Below are positions 53,213 through 64,000 of a stretch of 64,000 nt of DNA, in pieces. Made by a program: the position numbers and the translations under genes. Source of the DNA: Helopsaltes ochotensis (Eukaryota > Chordata > Aves > Passeriformes > Locustellidae); the NCBI GenBank assembly GCA_013400155.1, contig VXBM01000097.1, positions 805,947-869,946 on the forward strand, read 5' to 3'. The notes under the pieces were generated by a model, which saw nothing but the letters and a program-made list of their open reading frames with translations, did no database searches and was not told where the DNA came from. Position 1 is the first letter of the stretch. Each line of letters begins with the position of its first letter.

Positions 53213-54007
53213 ATGATTGTCCAAACATCTATATGAAGGCATTAATTACATTTGCTATGTTCAGAGGAGCATCTAAATTTCCATTAATATTAATTTCTAC
53301 ATATTCCTCTATTATTTTCAGTCTACATAAGCTGAAGTTCAGAAAAATACACAAAATTTCTGTACATATATTTGTACAGATTTTCTAAGGTAAGCAAAGG
53401 AAGGAATGCTTCAAGCCAGAAACATGATATGCCAGGGGAGAGATGGAGAAGAGGGGGTTTCAAAATAACCCACTTGGCGGATTAAAATGCAACCCTTCTG
53501 TATTGCTTCTTCCTAGACTTTGATATGTTATTAATTATTTACACAGAAGAGGGAATACATGCCACAGGGTTGAGGTGAGAAGGGTATGGCCATTAGGGTT
53601 AACCATGGGAAGGAGATGGAAAGAGCTGCTGGAAGAAATATTTCAAACTAAAGACCAGATTCAACTGAATGCTTCCTGAAGGCATTCTGATGCACTTTCT
53701 CCCACAAATCTGGGCAGGAGCCTAAATATGAATTGTAACTGCTCTCCTGCTAGACCAACATCAGGCTATTTAATAGCAGAAGAGGTGTATTGCACCAGGA
53801 AAATGTTCAAAGGGATTACTGCCTGTAGTTCTCCAAAGAGCTTGACCCACAAGGGTAGGAATGGATGTCTTTATTTTCTGGCCTGATTCTCTTATATTTG
53901 TGGATATTAGAGACCAGAAGAATATTTATGGTGCTCCTTTGACCAAACTTGGGAAACCTTGATAAAGGTTCAAAGTTTTCCAGAAAAGTGGTTGCTACTC
54001 CAAACAA

Positions 54008-54030
54008 TTTCTATTTTCTATTTTCTATTC
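54008..54030 (+). repeat. Three tandem copies of TTTCTAT
   Basis: A 7-base unit, TTTCTAT, is repeated three times and then decays into TCTCTGA. It is a pyrimidine-rich simple repeat. Confidence 0.85.
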
Positions 54031-57000
54031 TCTGACTACATGAACTAGGACTGTTACAGAGTCTTAACATTTGTCACCTGTAAGGTCAAAAACTGCACAG
54101 CACAACTCCTTAGTAATCCCATTATTTCATTCACTGATCTTCCCTTCTTCCAGAGCAACTGTAAGAAAACTCACTAACCAAAGCAGCATTGACAAAGATC
54201 ATTGCTGGGTTTTGTTATTAATATTGTCATTAATGAGGTCATCTCTCTTCAGGTAAAGATGCTGAGGAAAATAAAGCAGATAGAAAATGTCTGTCGGCCT
54301 CCTGTCAGTCTTTTATGGAACCCACACATCACTATGCTACAGCTAAGCTCTAAAATTCAATGTTTCTTTAAGAGATGCTGAAGCCACATCATTCCACCTC
54401 AACCAACTCAATCAGCTGGAGCAATAATTTTAAATGAACCAACAAAGCAGTATCTACTACTACCACTAATTCAAGCACAACTCTACATTGCATTTTAGAA
54501 CTCCTCTTCCCGAAGCACTAAGGTGACCCTGATTTGCTTTATCAGACCCAACAGGACTTTTCATCACCCTGCATCCAATTTTTCAGACAGATCTATAAAC
54601 CAGTGCTGTATGTGGTTTATTATACTCAGCGATGCCTAAGAGCTGTCTCCAGGTAAAGGTCTAAGTGATAATAGAACCAACGCCATCCCAAGTCATGCTG
54701 AGCATCCTGCCCTTTCCAATAGCATTTGTTGAAGATGCAGAACACAGAAGCACAGGGTTTGTTTTTTTTTTTTTTCTCAGACCACAGAAAAAACCTCTAA
54801 GTAAACCACTCCTTACTCTACTTCTGCCTTCTTCCACTCTATGGCATTGGAATTTGGACAGTTGTTTATGTTTTATCTTCCATGAAATAACAAAGTGGGT
54901 GAAAAAATACTCCATTCCTGTTCCAAAAGTTTTTGCTATTTGAATTCCCCAGTTGCTATCAAGCTCTATTGATAAATAGGATCAGTAAGTGACAAACAAC
55001 TAAAATTTGTAACAGTGGCTCAACAAACATGTATATCTATAAAGAACAACCCTGACAGAGCTTAGCATAAGTATTCCAAGTCAGTATCATTCTTAGCATC
55101 ATAAGTGATATAATAAAAGTTTCAAAGAATTTAAGGAATTTTCCAACTAGAGTGATTTTAATATTTTAAATCAAGTAGCATTTTACACCTCGAATGACCC
55201 TATTGACTTAGATTAGATCACTTATCTGGAGTAAAGTGCTACTCAGTTTGAGTAGGGACACTGAACTAAGAGCCTCCAATTGTGTTTAAAATTAATATAA
55301 TTTTGAGAAGGACCTTAGCTAAACAAGAGCTTGCTGAAAGGACTCCTAAGAGAATAGAAATAAAGAGTTATCTGTTGATGAACCAATCTGTTCATCTGAC
55401 TTATTACCAAAACATGAGTTGATTAACTGAATGTCAATGGACTTGATAGTATTATGGCACTGATTCCGTAAAATTATTTTTATTAGCTTTGAAACATACA
55501 CAGGAAAAAAGTTCTGTGGTTTGTTGAGCTCAAAAATATGTTCACTTACACAAAAAAATCACTATTTATTTTATGAAAGGACACAGTCTAACACAAATCT
55601 GACACAGTGATAAAGAAAACTATTGTTCTTCTCCAGATCCTCTCAGTTTAAAAATTTTATAGGCTGCCTATTACCTATCACTTTTCCAGTATGAATGCCG
55701 TTTAAAATTAATTTGAAACATTTCCGTATAAAATGTAAGGTAAGTAATTCCACATTAGGGCCTTGGACCTTTATGCAATGTAGATGGATAGAAAATGATA
55801 TATTTTGGAAATTAAAGCCTGCTTTAAATGTCATTATTGCACTCAACATGAAACATTTTAATCCATTATAACTCTATTAAAGGTAACAAGGATTACAACA
55901 TGTCTGATTCTTAAAAGCTTGCCAAAAAGATGGAAATTAAAAGCCAAGTATCTATAAATAAGAGAAGGTTTTATTCCTCCTCCAACCTCGTCAACATATA
56001 GTTAAAGATAAATTTCTTGAATGCTGTCTACAGGAGTGGAAATTGCGTGGTTGAGAAACACAAGGCAACGAATTGAAAAGTATTTCCGAACAGATAAAAC
56101 GTAAAAGCATTGTTAAGGAAATTTCCCTGTCTAACCATCCAGGAGGCACTCTGGAGTCACCCTCACAGCACCTGAGCTGGCACCAGAGACCCTTCCCAGC
56201 AACAGCCCCACACTCCCACAAGCACACCACATCTCCTTACCAGCTCCTCACTGGGCTTCCCATAGCAGAGTCCCAGACCTCCAGAGCCTTAAAACAGTTT
56301 AGTCATGGTGCAATAGCTAAACAGCGCAATAACAAAATAAAACAATAGCTCAAGCTGAGGCCTTCAAGGAGGGAACCTGAGCTTTTAAAACTTCAAGTCC
56401 AAGTGCACCAAAGTCTATGTGGCTGGCTCCTGCTGTCCCCGAGTGTCAGGTCGGGTTCCTGGCACTCACAGCCCAGCCTGCAGCTCACACTGCAGCTACA
56501 TGCCGAGCTACCTGCACAAAATGTACTCCTCAACACCATTGTCAGACTGAAATCAGTAAAGTCAAGTACTCTCAAAGACAATAGGACTAATTCCAGTCTC
56601 CACACTCCCAACACTGGGAATTGCTAAGGCCTAAACTTCAATTTAACCACATCTGCAATCAGTTCCGTTAAAATAAATTAACTGCACATGCACTGATTTG
56701 CTTCTTACGGCTTATTAGTTGTTCCAAATCCAAAGTGAACACGGGGAAGGGGCTGGTTAGTTGAAGGGATTTGTAACAGGATGCAGGAACTAGGACATTA
56801 GCACAAAGACTATACAGGTTGATAGACACCAAATGTTTTCACCATCTGTTGGTGCCCTATGTGAAATCATTCAGTGGTTCTAGTCCAGGGATTTACAAAC
56901 TAAACAGATACCTGGCAAAAGTTAAAAATTCCGTAAGCCAAGTAACTTGAGCTGCTAAAGTTCCCAAGCTTGCTGACTCAGCTGGGAAGTCAGAAAGTTG

Positions 57001-58030
57001 AAGACAGAAACTAGGACCTGAGCATCTCTCACAGAAGCAGCTCTGCACAGATGTGCACATCGGCCAAAAACCAGTAAAAGAAAAAACAAAATTAAATTTT
57101 CTCTGTATACGTCCATCAAAAGGCAATGTTCTCATCAAAGAAATAATAATTACTTGTAAGTCATTATTTCAAGCAAAATGTTAGTGCCTGAAGTTATGTT
57201 TTTATTTGAGCACCTACAGCAGTATCCTGACTCTCAGAAGTGTTGTTGCATTTCTGGCAACCTTTAAAAATAAGGCCCCTCTTCTTTAAATGGGGATCAA
57301 AACATTTGAAGTAGTTGGCCTTAAATCATTTAATAGTGTTAGAATGGACAGGAGCCTGGCTGCAAGTGCCTAGCATGCTTCTAGGTTAAAGTCTTTATTT
57401 CTTATTGGCTTTCTTACTAATACAATATTCCAGCTATCCAGTCTTGCATTAACTTAGTTATTTTTAAGTGATGTTTATATTATGTTCCTTGTTAAATTGT
57501 GCATCTCATAATTTAATCTTGAAAAATCCTTAGAGAGGTTTCAAAAGCAGCCAAAACTTCTCTTGGAAGAAAGGTATAGCATGCTGAAAATGAAAGCATT
57601 GCTAACTGCAAGCCTGCTAAAGTCGCTGAAAAATGATCCAGGCCCAAGGACGTCAGATGCCGGACTAAGATAAAATGTTGCTGTTGCTTGCAACAGAAAG
57701 ATGGTACTGGCAACAACACAAATTACAGGGTTTGCTGAGAGGGAGCCTCTGCTGAGAGCAGGTAATAGTATTATGGGCAATGTGCAATGAAGTTTAATTT
57801 TCCTTGTTTGCAAAGGTAGTGAAAAGTAGTAAGAAGTTCTGTGGCATACGTGTTCTCCTACTAATTACTCAACTACTAATATTTAGCAGACAAAAATATT
57901 CTTCTGGCAGCATATCTTAATGTTTTTGAGTAGACAAACATGGACTATTGCTGAAGAAAAACAGAAAGAGCACAGTTTCTTAGGGATGTTACATCCTGAA
58001 ACGCAGAAATAGCAACCATTCTTCTTGTAA

Positions 58031-58062
58031 CAAAAATGAAATCAAATGAAATCAAATGAAAT
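58031..58062 (+). repeat. Three tandem copies of a 10-base unit (AAATGAAATC)
   Basis: AAATGAAATC is repeated with near-perfect periodicity, the last copy ending in ATAC. This is a short minisatellite-like simple repeat with no other features. Confidence 0.88.
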
Positions 58063-60807
58063 ACAAGAGATGAAATCTTTGGAAAAACATCAATCCTCCC
58101 TGAAGCACATGAATCCACCCCTGAAGCAGCTGTTCAGAGGCATCTCAGAAGGAGACCTGGCACAGGGAAGGACTGATGAGCAAGTTGCATAGTGACTGAA
58201 GTCTTGTGGCATTGTACCATCTCCCTAATTCCAAGCATGAACAAAATTTCAGAATATTTCATTTTATGCATAAACCAAGTTTTAAAACCAAAGCTAGTGC
58301 TAGTCTTCAGCATTACATGCACTCAAACCTCCAAAAAGAATCAGGTAAAAGAGGAACATGATATAAAAGTGACTCATTGGTTTTCTCAAAGAAGCCTGAA
58401 AATAAGAACAAGCAAGCAGCTACAAATGGTACTTTATTTGGAGAGTTTCTGTAGTCATTATCCCAAGGACTGACTTTGGAACATCAGTGTTTACTTACAT
58501 TATCAACTCTCTGCATGAAACAAACAGTGTTTAATAGGGGTACACAGACACAGCTGTATTTGTACTTTAATCTTTAAGGTTATTAGACCATTATAATAAG
58601 AGCTAACAGGGGCCAGCCAGGTTGGGCCAATTCACTTCCTTCCCACTTCTTTCTGTTCTACTACATAATAGATTTTCAATTGCGGCCTGGCACAGAAACA
58701 CTGCATGCTTTGTCATTATGATAATTGCTATCATTCTTCTTTGCAAAGTCCTTATGGTGTTGTTTGTAAGCAACAGTTCTCTGCCAGATTCAGAGGATAA
58801 AGAGCTGCAGTGAAAAATATGCATCTTAATGCTTTTCACTGGGTTACATGGTTAAGTAATCAGAGAAGCGTGGTTTAACCACTAGATTCCACAACAATGT
58901 TTGGAGAGAACTTGACAAAAGAGTTTTGGGCTCCAAATTGTTCAGTCATCTCACCAGGGACTAACTCGTGTTGGCTCTGACACTCCATACACCAGTGCTA
59001 TCTGTAAATTAATTCACTCATGTATGCAAGAAAGGTGAGCAGTTAATCACCCTCTGAAGACTAACACAGCCTAATTAGTGCAGTGATTTTGTGTGGGCCA
59101 CTCACTTCCAAGGGTCTGGCTGGAGGAAATTACATTTGCTTTTAATATCCTGAAGTGAAGATCACTATTCAATAGTTTGGAAAGCCTTACTTTAATACAG
59201 TACTTTCTAATAACATACACAAAGACGTCAAGAATCCTTCAAAACTGTAAGTGATACCAATGCATGTGGAAAATAATTCTGTGAAGAAATGTGCTCAGGG
59301 ATAACCCATGTTTCAATGAACATTCTTCTAAGTTTGTTTTTTTTGGGTTTTTTGAGCAAAGTAAAACAGAAGATGTCCCAAGAAAAGAAGGAAAGAACAA
59401 CATTTCAAATACACTAAACACCAGTCCTGCAGAATGAACTTCAGCACACCAACTTGGAAGTTTTGAGGACTCCTGCACTACAGTATTTTCTTACAGTATT
59501 TCTATAACGTAAAACATATTTCTAGGTATGTTTCTGCATCTCACACAAATATTGATTCCATTGAAGACGTGCAAATATTAAGATAGAAATTGAATGCTAT
59601 TCCACTTGAAATCTGTTAAGTTAAATCTTAAAAGTCATAAGAAGGCCTATTCATGTAACGAACATCAATCAGAAATTAAGAATCATTATTTAAATCCAGA
59701 AGGTTTTGCTCATATTCTGTTTAGTTCTCAAAGGACCCTTCCTACTCACACGCTAGAGTCTCAGTAAGGAGGCTATTCAATGAGAGGCTGGCTTTGTGAT
59801 GATATTGCCAGCATTTGTAATAACAATGCAACCTAAACACTGCAATTAAACAACAGAGTAGTATTTTTGGAATATCCCGCTGTTCTAAAATGCATTGTGA
59901 ATATTAACATATTTCGGTAAATTAGTTTGTGCTCATTATCATAAGCAATTACTTACTGTTTAGATGCTGCTGATATTAAATTGGCAAGCAATTTGCAAGA
60001 ACTAATACATAGCATAAAAAACTTTTCAAAATTCTAACAGTATGAAAAGACAAGTGTTTCTAGTAACACAGTCCCTTACATACAGATGTCTGTCTCTAAA
60101 AATTCTGTGTATCTCTTCGTATCAGTTATCTTCTTTCAGCAGCAAATGGATAACTAACTACCCGAGGCTCTGTGACAAACTCTTTATGAACTTCGTTTTG
60201 ATTCTGTGGAGTAAATCATAAATACCTCAGGCCAAATGCAACAGTAACATCTCATTCACACCAGAAAATTAAAGTGTTTTCATGCTCATTTTTGAAAATA
60301 ATACTTTAGAAAATATACCAATGTTCAGTTCTGTGCTCTCAAAGCTATTACTTTCCTGATACTACACTGTCAGATGGTGAGGGTAAATTGACACCTCTGT
60401 CCTCAAGATAGAGCCAGGAACAGAACATGGCATGGAGAACCTGTCCTGCCTTTAGCAATAATGACAACATAAGCCTATTTCTCTTCAGCCAAGAAAGCAG
60501 TAATCCCAAAGGAAATAACCTCTAAACTAAAGCCCCAAGTTAGGAAAAAACCAGGACTCCTTTTCTGAAGGACACTTAGTGAATGTGACAGACATTCCCA
60601 GCCACACAAAGTGTGCAGACCGGGTAGCGCAAGCCACATGTAACCCAAAGTGCTTTGTGGGGAGCCTAAAACAAAGGGAACAATTTGCTTTGTTCCTTAG
60701 CTTGCATCTTGGCCCCAAGTTTCAAATGAGAAGCACTGCATGTCTTTTGGCTCCAGCAACACTGCTGCTCAGGTTGCTCCACACGCAGAGATCATGCTAG
60801 AGCACAT

Positions 60808-60942
60808 CCAAGGATGGGGGCCAAACGAGATGGTGTGGAATAGCTATACTATGGTGCATTTTGTGCCAAAGTCTAGTTAGCAAGGTGGTTATCAAAGGTT
60901 GAACTCAACGATCCTAGAGGTCTCTTCCAACTTGAATGATTA
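60808..60942 (+). mobile_element. CR1 LINE 3' tail fragment
   Basis: The run GTCTAGTTAGCAAGGTGG, then CAAAGGTTGAACTCAACGAT, then CCTAGAGGTCTCTTCCAACT and TGAATGAT, matches the 3' end of a CR1 subfamily whose tail reads ...GGTTGGACTCGATGATC...TTCCAACC. The left edge is uncertain, since resemblance fades before about 60835. The terminal 8-base repeats are missing or decayed. It is antisense to NRXN1 and non-coding. Confidence 0.85.
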
Positions 60943-63900
60943 ACCTGAGGAGGTTTTCCCTTCCTCTGAGTCAGCCTGCACAGCCAAGGAGCAAAGATCC
61001 AGCAGCCAAAGGTGCTATGAGCCCTCAAGGACCTCAAAGCTGTCCCTATAGATAGAAGATGGGCAGGCTGATCCTTGTGCTCCTGGTGAGCTGAAAGACC
61101 TCAGTATGCCCAAGTGGAATTTCAGTCCCAAGTTTCAGTAATACACTCGCTAATCCTGACCTGACAGGATTAAACACCTATTGAAACCACACCCTCAGAT
61201 GAGGGTATGAGATTGCAAACTACTTGTATGGGTATTGTGACTATCTGTTTATGCAAAATTTCCTTTAATGCAACTGTGAACCTTAATGGGGACCTTGGGA
61301 ATCCAGCATAACATAAACAAATCACAGAAGTTTAAGCAATTCCCAGAATACATTTCTAAAAGCTTAACTTGTGATCTTGGGTCTCAATCTTTCAAGCTAC
61401 ATTTCAGTCTGGAACCAATTACTGTAACCATCTTATCTTGCAAAATACGCAAGACTGTAATAGAAACACTAATGCACCCTTAACTCTAGGAGCTCAATGG
61501 TCCCTGTCTGCTGTGCTCAACTTTGTACTCTGCTGTTATGGATTATTGGGTTGAAAATATTTTTACTAAAACCAGGCACAACTTTAAAAGTAATATTTTG
61601 CTCTTAAATATATTTTATCTTATTCAAAGCTGAAACACTTTTAGCACCTTTCTTATCATTACCTTAAAAAATACATTTCTAAATGATTACCTTTTAAAAT
61701 CAAATCTTCCAATTAACTTTGTGAACCACAGACTTTTGCAGCTAAAAATGATGTGTGCCTTGGTCTCTAAAACAAAGTAATGAAGTTCTCATCTGATTAG
61801 CAAACTCAATGTTTTGTGCTTATTGACCTTGAATAGAAAAAAAAAAAAAATCAGCAATAATTTGTAATGAGAGTAGGGCTCCACATTTCCCCTTTCATCA
61901 ATTCTCCATTCCCTTCTTCTTCTAATCCTAATCTGCAAGAGTTCTGACAAATTGTTTGGTTTCTAACAGTATTGTAGCCATCGTGAGCAGCTCTTAGAAC
62001 CATGGACTACATCTCCAAACTATTCTCCTTCTTCTGCTTGGGGGAAAAAAATACCTTACAGCTGATGCTCAATATCAGTGTCCTCAAGCTACTAACTCCT
62101 TGTAGGCTAAAGAGAAGGAATGGAAGCACCAAATTGCATTTTGATAAATAAAAGATGATGCATAACAACATTCAAGGAAAAACAAAATTTCCTACATTTC
62201 TCTATTTCTACATTTTCTGGAGAAATCAGACTCATCTACATTCAGGATCTTGGCTGTACGTGATGTTTCGACACAGGATTGTTAAACTAGAGCTATATTG
62301 AAAAATGCAGGAATATTTCTTTAAACAGCAATTTCTATTCATTCCAATTAAACCTCCTTAATGTTTGTAGACCCAAACATGGCTTTTTGATACCTGTATT
62401 ATACAGAATCTTAGCAATGATGAAAAATGTCATGTTTCATGAACCAGGTTCCTCCCTAAAGCCTCATAATCTAATAATATCAAAAACTAAGAGAATTTGA
62501 ACTTTTACTAAGAGTAGAGTGCTAGAATTAGCAACCGAAATGAGATTTTGTATATGTGACTGCAAAATACCCAAAAGCCACCTTACAAAATAAGGAGGAA
62601 CTCCTAATTTGCAAATTCAAATAAACAAGGCATTTTTATGTTCCATAGCAGATTTTCATCCTCTCTCAGACTTAAACTTGCATGTGAGCAAGATCCTTCC
62701 CTGTACAGATCAGGTGTGGGTTTAAGGGAAAGCTGAAGGTAGACACATGCCACAAATAAAGGAAAGATGGAGAAAAAGTGTTAGATTAGAATTACACTGC
62801 ATCCCTCCAAGAGTAACATCAGCAGAATGAATCTGATACTTCCAAAAGAGTCACAAGAGGGCACAACCAAGGAAGAAAATATGATGAAGTGATTAACTCT
62901 ACCCTGTGAGTCTCTTAACGCTTATGCAAACATGCATTGTTAAAAGATGTTGTACCTACAGAACAAGTCTTGCTCTAATTGTTGTGCTGGTGGCTGGAGA
63001 AGTCTGCTGTTGTTATGTCAATCTGATAAATTTGACATAATTGTAAACCACAGCCAAATCCCATGCAAATCCTCTGAATGCATGTTAAACAAGCCTGGAT
63101 CCCTCAAATACCAGACACTGTTATCCCTCTTCCCTAGGTCAGCAGTAGTGTCCAAGAGACTTAGTGGTACCCTGCTTCAGGAAGCTGATGCAGCTCAAAT
63201 GATGCCTCTTCCTCCTCCGGAATAACCTGGATGGCCCTGAGCGCTGTGGGCTTAAGCTGTCAGTGTAGTCTCCTCCTAGCAACTGCGTCAGGGAACACTT
63301 AAATATTTTGTGGATGTTTCATCTGCTCAAGGGATTAAACTCATTGTAGAAGACAAAACTGATAAAAGAAGAATGAAAGTCACAAAACTGCAGATAAACA
63401 GAATCCATGAGGCTCTCCAGCAAACATAGATAGTCAGCTTCTACAAAACCTATCTAATTAAAGCTGTTATCAAAAGGAAGGTCATGTTAAATAGTACTAA
63501 GCATACCCTGTATTTGTGCTGATATTCATGTTAATGTTCATCAAAGTAATTTCTGTTTTAAAAGAGATGATTATTTAGTACCATTATCAGTCAGCCTCAA
63601 TACTATGCTGTCACTAATATGCAGAGACTTCAGCTTCAGAAAAAGGTTTATTATCTCAAGTGCTGAATCAGTATGAGCACTGTGTCTCAGACAAAATACA
63701 GATTCCGCACAGAAAAAACCCATTCTGTTTGAACAAGACACTGTGCCCCTTAGTCTTCCCTTCAGTTGAGGTGGTGACCTGGATCCTTCATCAATAACTC
63801 AATTTATTAATTCTGGACAGCATATAGTAAACTGCTTTCTATAAAAATTTGCACTGATGGAGGAGGGCTATTGAGGAACTTTCCCCTCCTTTAAAGAAGA

Positions 63901-64000
63901 CACTTTAGCTGTCACATCATGTATAACAATCAATGTTTCCCCTTGCTTCTTTCAGTTGTTTTCCAAGTTGGCAGTCTTAAGAAAGCATTTTCAAAAGAAA

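Larger units (their letters stand above)
48806..64000 (-). other. NRXN1: 3' portion of the NRXN1 intron upstream of the LNS6 exon
   Basis: In gene direction this precedes the exon. In known neurexins this intron separates the last EGF-containing alpha exon from the LNS6 exon and contains the beta promoter with the beta-specific first exon. I see no CpG island here, no histidine-rich or signal-peptide-coding minus-strand exon, and no end matching the beta-specific residues RGGHA. The beta exon, if present in this species, probably lies beyond position 64000. The supported contents are two CR1 fragments and minor simple repeats. Confidence 0.75.

Noticed and set aside
1..64000. tRNA genes, rRNA, CRISPR arrays, operons or phage-type modules
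   Set aside because: I saw no tRNA-type B-box plus cloverleaf, no regularly spaced repeats and no dense coding. The sequence is animal intron.

Overview
The window is vertebrate, and almost certainly bird, genomic DNA. It is AT-rich, CpG-poor and full of stops in all frames. It has no bacterial-style gene packing, and it carries several fragments of CR1 LINEs, the dominant retroposon family of birds. One protein-coding exon can be supported, on the minus strand at 48600-48781. It encodes 60 residues of the laminin-G/LNS domain that ends the extracellular part of neurexins (LNS6 of alpha, the only LNS of beta), and its residues match NRXN1 rather than NRXN2 or NRXN3. Everything else reads as intron of that gene.

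Layout in gene direction (right to left): 64000-48782 is the 3' part of the intron before this exon. In known neurexin genes this intron also holds the beta-specific promoter and first exon, but I see neither here. It contains a CR1 3' tail near 60.8-60.9 kb and a clearer CR1 3' fragment at 49.87-50.10 kb. The exon follows, with a strong acceptor and a perfect donor. From 48599 down to 1 lies at least 48.6 kb of the next intron. I find no further neurexin exon there, neither the next LNS6 exon nor the splice-site-4 exon.

The downstream intron holds a very long T tract (43.19-43.28 kb), a 44-base A tract (38.67 kb), a decayed older CR1-type LINE with recognisable reverse-transcriptase sequence (about 35.7-36.46 kb, minus strand), a rearranged CR1 remnant (12.72-12.83 kb), an AC microsatellite (2.56-2.60 kb), A/C-rich low-complexity tracts and small inverted repeats. 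The open frames of 60-240 codons scattered through the window are not supported as genes. The longest (240 codons, 35603-36325) is antisense to the decayed LINE.

The sequence shows no RNA genes, CRISPR arrays, operons or clear promoters. I did not find a new biological system. The main biological content is the NRXN1 exon and the retroposon and simple-repeat landscape of its long introns. Family assignments rest on remembered family sequences, not on a search.
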